DNA of 23,878 nucleotides, from positions 1 through 23,878 of the IMG/VR virus record IMGVR_UViG_3300035670_005308; one strand, 5' to 3'. The notes under the pieces are model-generated. The model was given only the letters and a program-made list of their open reading frames with translations, was not told the origin of the DNA and ran no database searches. How positions within the stretch are numbered: the first letter of the stretch is position 1; every line of letters starts with the position of its first letter. Made by a program: the position numbers and the translations under genes. The DNA is from a virus. Below, in pieces: positions 15,286-22,071 of this stretch.

Positions 15286-15723
15286 TTATTTTGCATTTAA
15301 TGCCTCCCCGTTAGCTTTATGCCAATCTCTATGGTGTTTAGAACACAACCACCGAACCTCCAACGGTTTAGCATAATCATCGTGATGGGCGTGGCTTCTC
15401 GCTTCCCCACACTCTTCGCACGGTTTTCTAAACAATTTCCCATCTCTAATGCTATTAGAAATCATAGCGTGGGCTTTCTTTTTTCTTGGGAAGTTTTCTT
15501 TATACGCTTTAGACACCCTCTTCTTGAGGGCTTTTCTTTCTGGAGTCAATGCCCTTTCTTTGTCGTAGCGTATATAGTATTCTTTTTTCTTCTCTCTGTT
15601 TTGTTTGATGTCGATTTTGCAGCACTCTTTACACTTATTAAGATGCCCATCCGCCATCATGCTGTGAGCATAAAAATAAGAGATGTCTTTCTCTTCCCCG
15701 CACTTGAAACAGACCTTCGACAT
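15286..15723 (-). CDS. HNH endonuclease with N-terminal zinc module
   Basis: This encodes 145 residues from ATG 15723, which overlaps the SSB stop as TGATG (a TTG one codon upstream is less likely). N-terminal zinc module: C5/C8 (CFKCGEEK) and C31/C34 (CKEC). The middle is a Lys/Arg/Glu-rich helix (36-90). The C-terminal part has C102/C105, AHHDDYAKPLEVRWLC (H113, H114, D115, C127) and KHHRDWH (H130, H131, H135), the arrangement of the NUMOD/HNH-type phage endonucleases. The gene is visibly more AT-rich than the SSB gene beside it, which suggests a recent mobile arrival. Probably a free-standing homing endonuclease. Confidence 0.82.
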   Translation of the reverse strand: MSKVCFKCGEEKDISYFYAHSMMADGHLNKCKECCKIDIKQNREKKKEYYIRYDKERALTPERKALKKRVSKAYKENFPRKKKAHAMISNSIRDGKLFRKPCEECGEARSHAHHDDYAKPLEVRWLCSKHHRDWHKANGEALNAK

Positions 15724-16373
15724 CAAAATGGTTCTGTGTCTGGGAAGTCATCGTCCTGATTCTTCGTCGCAGCGGCAGGCTTCCGAGAGGCAGTGCTGAT
15801 AGAACTCGCTGAAGTGGCACCCCGGCTTGCGGAAGCCTTTGGCGTCGCGGGCTTTGATTCGCCCGTCTCGGCGGCGGCTCCGCTCATCCGGCTCTCGTAC
15901 TCCACGTTCATTTTCTCGGACAACTTCAGAATTTCCCACGCTGCATCCTCTACGTTATCAATCTTACCTGCAACGAAAAGCTGTACAGCATTGGTCAGTG
16001 CATGGCCAATCTTAATTCCCTTGTCGCCGCTTCCGTAACTGGCACGGGCAGCAGGTGCCGCCTTAACACTGTCCCCAGCAGCAGGCGGAGAAACAGCACC
16101 GCTACTGCCCTTCAGGATGGTGATGTTGCCTTCCTTGTCATAGAAGGTCTTGCCCTGATATTCACGGCTCTTCACCATGAACTTCACCGTCATACCTTCC
16201 TTCAGGTCCACCCACTCCTGGCCATGCTTGACGCTGACAACAGGCTTCTTACCCTTACCAACACCGAAGAAATCACCGTTAATCTTGAGGCTACGCTGCC
16301 AAGTATTGCCCCACTGGTCAGCGGGGATTTCCTTAGTTTGAATCTTCTCAATTACGCCCTGTACAAAATCCAT
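15723..16373 (-). CDS. ssb: Single-stranded DNA-binding protein
   Basis: This encodes 216 residues. The N-terminal 90 form a beta-rich OB-like domain (VQGVIEKIQTKEI, SLKINGDFFGVGKG, WVDLKEGMTVKFMVKSREYQG). A Pro/Ala/Gly linker (91-118) leads to a helical section (119-165), followed by a Ser/Ala/Thr-rich linker (166-205). The end is the acidic tip DDDFPDTEPF, the hallmark of phage and bacterial SSB tails that recruit polymerase and other enzymes. The start overlaps the upstream stop as TAATG. The position beside the exonuclease and polymerase supports the call; the fold itself is judged from pattern only. Confidence 0.82.
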   Translation of the reverse strand: MDFVQGVIEKIQTKEIPADQWGNTWQRSLKINGDFFGVGKGKKPVVSVKHGQEWVDLKEGMTVKFMVKSREYQGKTFYDKEGNITILKGSSGAVSPPAAGDSVKAAPAARASYGSGDKGIKIGHALTNAVQLFVAGKIDNVEDAAWEILKLSEKMNVEYESRMSGAAAETGESKPATPKASASRGATSASSISTASRKPAAATKNQDDDFPDTEPF

Positions 16374-16573
16374 TACTTATTGTCCTCTACTGCCCGTCGA
16401 AGGGCTGTGATAAAATTCTCGATATCTTCAACTGTAGTAAGACTGGCGATATGTTCTCCACACTCACTATATAATTCAACAATGCCGTGCTTTACAGTGA
16501 GATAATCTCCACTGTCGTCCCATGAAAATCCTGTAATATCCTTTGGATAGGGTTTACGAACATCAAAAATCAT
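16373..16573 (-). CDS. Unknown small protein (66 aa)
   Basis: This encodes 66 residues. The first 45 look beta-rich (GFSWDDSGDYLTVKHGIVELYSE) and the last 20 form a helix (VEDIENFITALRRAVEDN). It is coupled to the upstream gene by an ATGA overlap and to SSB by TAATG, so it probably belongs with SSB. No family is recognised. Confidence 0.65.
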   Translation of the reverse strand: MIFDVRKPYPKDITGFSWDDSGDYLTVKHGIVELYSECGEHIASLTTVEDIENFITALRRAVEDNK

Positions 16574-16779
16574 TCATCTACTCCTTCTTTAATCCTGTCT
16601 TCCAATGCTACAATTTGATCTGTGGTGAAGAAATTCGTTACGTCATCGTCGTCTAGCTCCACATGCAGCACATCAACTTCCCCGTCCTCATACTGTACAT
16701 AATACACCAACACTTCAATGTCGGCTGTCTCATCCAGCACAGTGAGGGAGGCTGGGAGCCGAATCGTGCTTGGTTGCAT
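16570..16779 (-). CDS. Unknown small acidic protein (69 aa)
   Basis: This encodes 69 residues, rich in Asp and Glu (EYEDGEVDVLHVELDDDD at 31-48 as read, then a C-terminal helix). The acidic middle might mimic DNA or bind a basic partner, which is speculative. It is the first gene after the promoter at 16813-16821, with AAAAGGAG at 16791-16798 about 11 nt from the ATG. It heads a run of coupled genes that includes SSB. No family is recognised. Confidence 0.7.
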   Translation of the reverse strand: MQPSTIRLPASLTVLDETADIEVLVYYVQYEDGEVDVLHVELDDDDVTNFFTTDQIVALEDRIKEGVDE

Positions 16780-16812
16780 TAGAAGGCAATCTCCTTTTGT
16801 GATTGTATCTAT

Positions 16813-16821
16813 ATTATATCA
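16813..16821 (-). promoter_or_regulatory. Extended -10 promoter before the SSB operon
   Basis: On the minus strand TGATATAAT gives a perfect -10 with a TGn extension; no good -35 is visible (TAGATT at best). Predicted start is about 16806, 27 nt before the ATG at 16779. The bases after the -10 (TATAATATAGATACA) match those at the tailspike promoter closely. Confidence 0.7.
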
Positions 16822-16838
16822 GTACCGGAATGAAAAAT

Positions 16839-18584
16839 CTAGTGTGTCATAGCCCAGGTCAACCCTCTCTTCACCTCCCCGTCTAATGGGCATCGCAGCT
16901 TGTAATACTCCTGAGTCCACTTCAAGCCCTCAATGAACGCTTGCCCAGCAGCCTCTGCTTGCGAAGCGTCAGCCTCAATCTGGCACTCATCGTGAAAGTG
17001 CCCAACCTGCTTGGCGTATATTCCATCACGTAACCAAAGCTGGTGCATCCTCGCCGTAGCTGTTTTGACAACAACGGAACCAGCGCACTGAAGCAGGCTG
17101 TTAAGGGCGGCGTGTTCCGAACGGATCGGTATTTTCCTCCCGTCCAAACCAAGTAGGTATCCACGCGACGCCGCACTCGTAACCTTTGTAAGTAGGGTAG
17201 CATATGCAGGGAGATTGTCCAGAAATCGTCCCCGTAAAATTGCCCCGTCTTTCTTCGTCCCGCCAACCACCGACCCAATCTTTGCATCACCGGCTCCGTA
17301 AAGAAGAGCGTAGATAAACGTCTTTGCCTGATCTCGTGTCTCTAGACCAGCGAGATTTTGATTATATGTGTGCACATCACCTCGGAGTATCTGTTCCGTG
17401 AAAGCCATATCTCCCATGTAATGCGCGAGCATTCGTAGTTCAAGGCCCGACGCATCAACACCAACAAGCGTCTTCCCATCTCCCACCGTAAAGAGACTGC
17501 GGCATTCATGGCCGTAGAGAATCTTAGGGTGGGCCTTTGGGACATTAACTACATTCCGATGTCGCATTCTCCCGGTAGGTGTCGCTTGAGGAAAAGCTCT
17601 CGCTTCAATCCGTCCATCTGGCCTAACATTCTCAAGCCACCCCTCAATCTCACTTCGGCGCTTAAGCAGTTTGAATCGCTTTGCAATCTTACTGCCAGCT
17701 TCTCCGACTGCCGATTCAAGGCTTTCTTCCGTGACCTTGGGCTTGCCTGTCTCCGTGTATTCCGTGGGTTTCCAGCCATAGGATTGTAGTAGCTCTGCTA
17801 GCTGATCGCGGCTGCTAAGATTAGGAAACTCAAACACAACAGGAGAATACGGACCAGCCACATGTGCACAACCCTCTTCTCCATATCGTTCAACGACGAT
17901 GGCTTTGTGCTTTCCGTCTTTCTTGAATGGCGCTTCAACAGTGGCCCCCTTCTTCTTGCATTTCCGATTAATAATCGTCTCAAGCTGTGAGTCAATGGCT
18001 GCCACTTCAACATCAATATCAACAACAAGCTGCTTGGCTTTCTCTACATCAAACTTCCATCCGTCTACAGCCTGCTGGTGCATGATTTCAGCGATGCGAT
18101 GCTCAAGACGTAGAGCGCGGCTCCAGTCGTGGCTGTCCAGTTCTTTCTTGATGTGCTGCCATAGGCGAATAGTTACGGCTACGTCTTGCTTACAATATTC
18201 ACCCATTCGCTCAGAGTATACGTCCCACGGTCCTTGGTAATCTCCCTTGAACACTCCAAGGCGCTTTCCCCAGGCTTCAAGGCTGTGACCTCCTTCTGCA
18301 TCGGGCCAGAGGAGCGAGGTGCAGGTAAGCGTGTCAACAACACGCCCGCTGAAGCGTAGTTGAGCAAGGCGCCGGAGTACAGGAAGATCATAAGACAGCA
18401 CGCCGTGCCCGCAAAGCACAGAAGCAGAACTGAGTCTCTGAACAGCTTCGCTAATTTCTGAAGGGCCGTAAAGAACGATTCCATTGTCGTCTCCAATTGA
18501 AATGCAATGAATTAGGTCAGGCGTCAGCCCGTTGGCTTCGATGTCGAACCAGAGAAACTTTCGATGTACTGAATCATCTTGCAT
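16839..18584 (-). CDS. DNA polymerase, family A (T7 gp5-like)
   Basis: This encodes 581 residues. N-terminal 3'-5' exonuclease: FDIEANG (D14, E16), LSYDLPVL (D66) and YCKQDVAVT (D134). Polymerase motif A is VDASGLELRMLAHYMGD (D377); motif B is RDQAKTFIYALLYGAG (R417, K421, Y425, Y429); motif C is GHFHDECQIE (H531, D532, E533). Y425 sits where T7 has Tyr526 and E. coli Pol I has Phe762. Compared with T7 gp5 (704 residues) it is shorter in the exonuclease domain and in the thumb insertion that binds thioredoxin (residues about 205-257 here). The start lies 61 nt inside the end of the endonuclease VII-like gene; no other usable start codon precedes the exonuclease motif. Confidence 0.95.
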   Translation of the reverse strand: MQDDSVHRKFLWFDIEANGLTPDLIHCISIGDDNGIVLYGPSEISEAVQRLSSASVLCGHGVLSYDLPVLRRLAQLRFSGRVVDTLTCTSLLWPDAEGGHSLEAWGKRLGVFKGDYQGPWDVYSERMGEYCKQDVAVTIRLWQHIKKELDSHDWSRALRLEHRIAEIMHQQAVDGWKFDVEKAKQLVVDIDVEVAAIDSQLETIINRKCKKKGATVEAPFKKDGKHKAIVVERYGEEGCAHVAGPYSPVVFEFPNLSSRDQLAELLQSYGWKPTEYTETGKPKVTEESLESAVGEAGSKIAKRFKLLKRRSEIEGWLENVRPDGRIEARAFPQATPTGRMRHRNVVNVPKAHPKILYGHECRSLFTVGDGKTLVGVDASGLELRMLAHYMGDMAFTEQILRGDVHTYNQNLAGLETRDQAKTFIYALLYGAGDAKIGSVVGGTKKDGAILRGRFLDNLPAYATLLTKVTSAASRGYLLGLDGRKIPIRSEHAALNSLLQCAGSVVVKTATARMHQLWLRDGIYAKQVGHFHDECQIEADASQAEAAGQAFIEGLKWTQEYYKLRCPLDGEVKRGLTWAMTH

Positions 18585-19003
18585 AGTATCTCAGCAGATT
18601 CCTCAACCTTACCTAATGTGGTGTTACATCTATTACAAAGCAACTTCCTGACGACGTTGGTAGTGTGGCAATGGTCAACTGCAAGCATCCTGTTCAAACT
18701 TTCCTTCTGACCGCATATAGCACACACCCAGCCTTGATCGTCTCCCATCTTTTTGTACTGCTCTAAAGTCAACCCGTAATGCTTCTTAAGACTGAACTTC
18801 ATACTGGCGAGCTTCTTATTATCTCTAGCTGCCGGAGTCATACTTCGATAGGTGTTTAGATTGCTTGTTTTACAGCACACTTTGCACCAAGTTCTAAAAG
18901 CGGATAACCCGAACTGAGTACGGCCACGCAAACTATTTCGCCTATAGAAATCAGAAGTTGGTTTTTCTTCTTTACACTTTGAACATATCTTTAACAAAGT
19001 CAC
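18524..19003 (-). CDS. Endonuclease VII-like nuclease with N-terminal zinc module
   Basis: This encodes 159 residues from a GTG at 19003. N-terminal zinc module: C7/C10 (CSKCKEEK) and C40/C43 (CKVC). The C-terminal domain has CAIC (C94, C97), AVDHCHTTNVVRKLLC (D110, H111, H113) and NRCNTTLG (C126, N127), the recombination endonuclease VII family (T4 gp49 type) with zinc knuckles and the DHxH core. It could resolve branched DNA, the job gp3 does in T7, or be a homing enzyme. Its last 61 nt overlap the polymerase start, and it is more AT-rich than its neighbours, favouring a mobile origin. The ribosome site is poor. Confidence 0.82.
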   Translation of the reverse strand: MTLLKICSKCKEEKPTSDFYRRNSLRGRTQFGLSAFRTWCKVCCKTSNLNTYRSMTPAARDNKKLASMKFSLKKHYGLTLEQYKKMGDDQGWVCAICGQKESLNRMLAVDHCHTTNVVRKLLCNRCNTTLGKVEESAEILCKMIQYIESFSGSTSKPTG

Positions 19004-19004
19004 G

Positions 19005-19283
19005 TCAGAGCATTACTTCCACATAATCAGCAATCTCATCGAAGGTCCAGCCGTGCTCGTCGTTTGCTGCTGAAAGAATCAATTGATCTTCTTCTGAGAT
19101 AATAGCGCAATCCCAATTATTGTCTACAATCAGAGAGGTGTCAATTGAATGGTATTTAGCAATATGGCATAGAACACCTAGGCAACAATACTTCCCCTTG
19201 TTGTCCACAAGAACCTCTTTTCCCTGCTCATATTTTCCCGACCGCAGCGCCTTCACCCACTTAGCCTTCAGCTTCTTGTCCAT
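19005..19283 (-). CDS. Conserved phage protein of unknown function (92 aa)
   Basis: This encodes 92 residues starting MDKKLKAKWVKALRSGKYEQG, followed by KYCCLGVLCHIAKYH (31-45). This KWVxALRSGxYxQ plus YCCLGVLC pattern recurs in many tailed phages, but no function is known to me. The three cysteines in CCLGVLC could bind metal. GGGAG lies six nucleotides before the ATG, which overlaps the helicase stop as TAATG. Confidence 0.75.
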   Translation of the reverse strand: MDKKLKAKWVKALRSGKYEQGKEVLVDNKGKYCCLGVLCHIAKYHSIDTSLIVDNNWDCAIISEEDQLILSAANDEHGWTFDEIADYVEVML

Positions 19284-20827
19284 TAGAACTCCCGTTCAAC
19301 AGCCGTCAGAATACCTGTATGGGGATTGACCTCAAGAACATCCCCCTTGCCCGTCGTGCCATACTCGCGCGAAAGTAGTAGGTCTACCCTAGTATAACGC
19401 AATTGCTTGTCCTCTTCAATCTGCTTGCTCAGGCCAATCATGTTCCAGCAAAGCTGCTCGAAAGCACCAGACCCACGACCGTCCGTATCCTGCGTCTCCA
19501 CCCAGAACGGATATCGGATGTTACCCTCCTTGTCTCTGGGCGGCGTTACATTAGGCCGCTTGATGTGGCTGACAGCAATAATGTGCATCCCGGACTCACG
19601 GACAAAGGCAGCTAGGTCAGTGAGCAGCTTATCAATATCCTGCCTCTCGTTCGTACTGCTCATACCGCTGAAGATGTAAGACAGATGGTCAATAATAGCG
19701 AACCTAGCGCCACGGACATAGCAATGCCGGAGCGACTGCATAAGCTGGTCGGGGCCAATATGTCCCTTATCAGCAGTGCCGAACATAGCGACAGCAGGAT
19801 CAAGCAAATCCCGTTTAACATTCTCTACAAACTCCCGACTCAGACGGCTGGGATTGACACGAAATTCCGGCAGATGAATCTTGGCATGGCGGGCAACAAA
19901 GCTCTGGGTGGTTTTCTTGTTGTCCTCCTCTAGATAGAACCCGACAGTAGGTTCCTTGTGAAGCAGCAGGTGGTAGTTGATTTCCTTACACAGCGTGGTC
20001 TTACCGCACTTCGGCGGGGCAAGGATGATAGTAAGCTCCCCCTTGCGAAACCCTCGCATCATCTTCATGAGCTGGGGGAATGCCTCAATACGCAGGCCCG
20101 GCTGAATAGGGGTCAGGATGGTGTCTACATCCACCCCACCAGGATTGATGCACTCCGGCTGATATTCCTTGCTGAAGGACAACAGCTTGTGAAGCTGCTT
20201 GCTGTCCTTGAGCAGAAGCTCATTAGGGTCTTTGACAGGCAGCAGGACATCGTGGAAATTCCCCAGAAGCACGGAACACTGCCCAACCCCCTCCCGCCCA
20301 TCCTCGTCATTATCGAAGCACAGGACGGGAATCTGGAAGCCCTTGACCCACTCAATGTTGCTGGCGATGTGGCTGGCTGCATTGCCTGCCCCAAGGCTGA
20401 TGGACACGACATTCGGCTTTACGTTATTCGCCTTGCCCCAATTCTCCCACAGAGCCTGCCAAGCAGAGGGAGCATCGTACATCCCCTCCACGATAAACAG
20501 CTTCTTACCGCCAGAAGAGCAGGCTGCCTGACCGAACAGATCGCAGTGAATATCTACCTGCCCGACAGTGCTAAACCCATCCTTCTTGGACCGACGAAGG
20601 TCACGACGGACATACCCAACCACCTTCCCCGCCTTGGTCTGCGGGAAGTAGTGGGCAATCACCGTGCCCGTCACCTCCGAATACTCTGAACGAATACCGA
20701 AATGCTGGCATGTCTCTTCAGAGAGTCCACGCTCAGGGATAGCCCGGATAGGGAACCCCTGGATTTGATCGACAGTAATATCGGTAAACACTTTCTTCTC
20801 TTTGAATTTAGACATGTGTATTGACAT
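19283..20827 (-). CDS. Primase-helicase (T7 gp4B-like, no zinc domain)
   Basis: This encodes 514 residues. TOPRIM primase domain: FIVEGMYDAPSAW (E114, D118), VVSISLGAGNAAS and LCFDNDEDGREG (D172, D174, D176). RecA-type helicase domain: Walker A LAPPKCGKTTL (270-278), Walker B FAIIDHLSYI (376-385), IIAVSHIKRP (416-425), RGSGAFEQLCWNMIGLS (451-467) and a late SREYGTTGKGD likely holding the arginine finger. The order equals that of T7 gp4. The cysteine-rich N-terminal zinc domain of gp4A, needed for template recognition in priming, is missing, so length and start match gp4B. ATG 20827 has no Shine-Dalgarno; ATG 20815 is an alternative. Confidence 0.93.
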   Translation of the reverse strand: MSIHMSKFKEKKVFTDITVDQIQGFPIRAIPERGLSEETCQHFGIRSEYSEVTGTVIAHYFPQTKAGKVVGYVRRDLRRSKKDGFSTVGQVDIHCDLFGQAACSSGGKKLFIVEGMYDAPSAWQALWENWGKANNVKPNVVSISLGAGNAASHIASNIEWVKGFQIPVLCFDNDEDGREGVGQCSVLLGNFHDVLLPVKDPNELLLKDSKQLHKLLSFSKEYQPECINPGGVDVDTILTPIQPGLRIEAFPQLMKMMRGFRKGELTIILAPPKCGKTTLCKEINYHLLLHKEPTVGFYLEEDNKKTTQSFVARHAKIHLPEFRVNPSRLSREFVENVKRDLLDPAVAMFGTADKGHIGPDQLMQSLRHCYVRGARFAIIDHLSYIFSGMSSTNERQDIDKLLTDLAAFVRESGMHIIAVSHIKRPNVTPPRDKEGNIRYPFWVETQDTDGRGSGAFEQLCWNMIGLSKQIEEDKQLRYTRVDLLLSREYGTTGKGDVLEVNPHTGILTAVEREF

Positions 20828-20925
20828 TCAGAAAAGATATGTTATACTAAATAATACATATAAATATATAAATAAAGAATGGAAGTTCTCCTGTTGTCAT
20901 ACGAATAGTTTAGCATGCGACTAGG
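20828..20925. other. AT-rich intergenic region, candidate promoter and origin
   Basis: This is the largest gap on the leftward side. On the minus strand a possible sigma70 promoter reads TTGACG (20931-20936), 18-nt spacer, TAAACT (20907-20912); TATAAC at 20841-20846 is a second -10-like element. Bases 20848-20880 are almost pure A/T, mostly TA-rich. A plus-strand TTGACA (20821-20826), 16-nt spacer, TATACT (20843-20848) points the other way with no gene to serve. An AT-rich unwinding element beside the primase-helicase is compatible with a replication origin, which is inference. Confidence 0.4.
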
Positions 20926-21222
20926 CTACTCGTCAACTTCAATTTCAGTTTCATCAATCCGCTGCACGGGAGTAGCCCAAACATGTTCGACATCTTCCTT
21001 CTTGCTGTAATACGATTCAGTAATCCAATAGACGTTGGATTGCTTCATCACCCACCGCCACTTCTTCACCTTTGCCTTGGGCTTGATGCGGTACTCATTC
21101 CTTTCATCCCAAGAAAGCCAGGGTGTTTCCTGCCAAACATCGGGCTTACGATGAAGTATTTCCACCGTCGCCCCATCCACCCACGCATGGGCCACAGCAC
21201 GATGCTTCTCTGGCACGTTCAT
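20926..21222 (-). CDS. Unknown phage protein (98 aa)
   Basis: This encodes 98 residues from ATG 21222, chosen because GGGGA lies seven nucleotides upstream; a TTG two codons earlier is less likely. Trp-rich, with the pattern VDGATVEILHRK then WLSWDERNEYRIKPK, a short beta module that recurs in phage proteins of unknown role (xxWxDxxEYRIKP). The second half is basic, then acidic at the end (ETEIEVDE). It is the last gene of the small-gene run before the AT-rich gap. Function unknown. Confidence 0.7.
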   Translation of the reverse strand: MNVPEKHRAVAHAWVDGATVEILHRKPDVWQETPWLSWDERNEYRIKPKAKVKKWRWVMKQSNVYWITESYYSKKEDVEHVWATPVQRIDETEIEVDE

Positions 21223-21224
21223 GT

Positions 21225-21512
21225 TCAAATCCCCATGTCCCGATCACGCTGCATGTCATAGCAGCGGTCCGCAACATCAGCCATATAATCCTGCATACGC
21301 TCGTCTGCCTTCTTCCAGGCCCTCTCACGGAAATAGTTTTCCATGATGTCCTCCAGAATCGTATACACATCGTCCTTACGGCCGTCACGCAGGGCTTGAC
21401 CGAGAGCCTCTAGCTTCTCGTCGCGCTGCTGGCTCAGAGCCTCCACAAACAAATCGGGGTTGGTGACAAACTCATCCATTGCGTCTTCGATATAATCGTC
21501 CATACGGTCCAT
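21225..21512 (-). CDS. Unknown acidic helical protein (95 aa)
   Basis: This encodes 95 residues, nearly all helix-forming and strongly charged (MDRMDDYIEDAMDEF at the start, CYDMQRDRDMGI at the end). AGGAG lies eight nucleotides before the ATG. No cysteine pairs, signal or membrane span. Its size, acidity and place among small early genes would suit a host-takeover or inhibitor protein, but nothing in the sequence proves it. Not recognised. Confidence 0.65.
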   Translation of the reverse strand: MDRMDDYIEDAMDEFVTNPDLFVEALSQQRDEKLEALGQALRDGRKDDVYTILEDIMENYFRERAWKKADERMQDYMADVADRCYDMQRDRDMGI

Positions 21513-21513
21513 T

Positions 21514-21735
21514 TCAATACTCCTCGTTGCGTTTCAGAACAATAACAGGGCGAGCATCAAGAACAACACCATCAGCGTTGCCATCATCTTCATAAGCGTT
21601 GCGCTGTCCTTCAAGCGTATTGTAGAGTGTCAGATAGATGTTTGCAATACTCTCTTGGCGTTCCGCTTCCAATGAATGTCGCCTGAAGCTGGCCCAAGCA
21701 GCTTCCATCTGCTTGTCGATTTCTTCAATATTCAT
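21514..21735 (-). CDS. Unknown helical protein (73 aa)
   Basis: I choose ATG 21735 (MNIEEIDKQMEAAW) over 21816, which would run through the next gene. It encodes 73 residues: one long helix (2-48) with coiled-coil character, then DDGNADGVVLDARPVIVLKR. It overlaps the upstream zinc protein by 11 nt. The ribosome site is weak, so coupling is likely. Not recognised. Confidence 0.6.
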   Translation of the reverse strand: MNIEEIDKQMEAAWASFRRHSLEAERQESIANIYLTLYNTLEGQRNAYEDDGNADGVVLDARPVIVLKRNEEY

Positions 21736-21919
21736 CGCTGTTTCTGCGTGTTGGCTGATATTCAGGGATAAAAGTAATATCATCCTCCGGCATATCACGG
21801 TCATAGTAGTCAACAAACTTCTGACATTTAGAACAGGTGTCTTTGAACTGTCCGTGATTGTCCTTACGTCGCAGCTCCCATTCCGTCAGTGAAGCGTCGC
21901 AGCATACGCATCGGGACAT
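21725..21919 (-). CDS. Small zinc-ribbon protein (64 aa)
   Basis: This encodes 64 residues. Two cysteine knuckles, CVCC at 4-7 and CSKC at 29-32 with about 21 residues between, make a four-cysteine zinc ribbon. The tail is acidic and ends in a proline/arginine stretch. TAATG overlap with the upstream gene and AAGGAG seven nucleotides before the ATG support it strongly. It may bind nucleic acid or a host protein; no family is recognised. Confidence 0.7.
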   Translation of the reverse strand: MSRCVCCDASLTEWELRRKDNHGQFKDTCSKCQKFVDYYDRDMPEDDITFIPEYQPTRRNSDEY

Positions 21920-22071
21920 TACAGGTTCTCCTTGTTATAGAAATACGCCATCAGGTCTTGTTCTTCAGCAATACGCTTTTCCAGATGCTCAAGCCATACA
22001 CTCGTCGGCATGGTGCTGAACGTATCAGCCTTCATCATGCCCAGCAACTCATTCAAGATTGATTCGTACAT
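21919..22071 (-). CDS. Unknown small protein (50 aa)
   Basis: ATG 22071 (MYESILNELLGMM) has TGGAGG four nucleotides upstream, so it is preferred to the in-frame ATG at 22104. It encodes 50 residues, mostly amphipathic helix with six methionines in a short span and no cysteines. It overlaps the previous gene by 19 nt and ends in TAATG with the zinc-ribbon gene. Not recognised. Confidence 0.6.
   Translation of the reverse strand: MYESILNELLGMMKADTFSTMPTSVWLEHLEKRIAEEQDLMAYFYNKENL

Noticed and set aside
19958-20689. Plus-strand frame (243 codons) opposite the primase-helicase
   Set aside because: Shadow of a gene with clear TOPRIM and Walker motifs.
20821-20848. Plus-strand TTGACA-16-TATACT as a functional promoter
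   Set aside because: Its only downstream plus-strand frame is nine codons without a ribosome site; kept as part of the AT-rich region finding, not as a feature.
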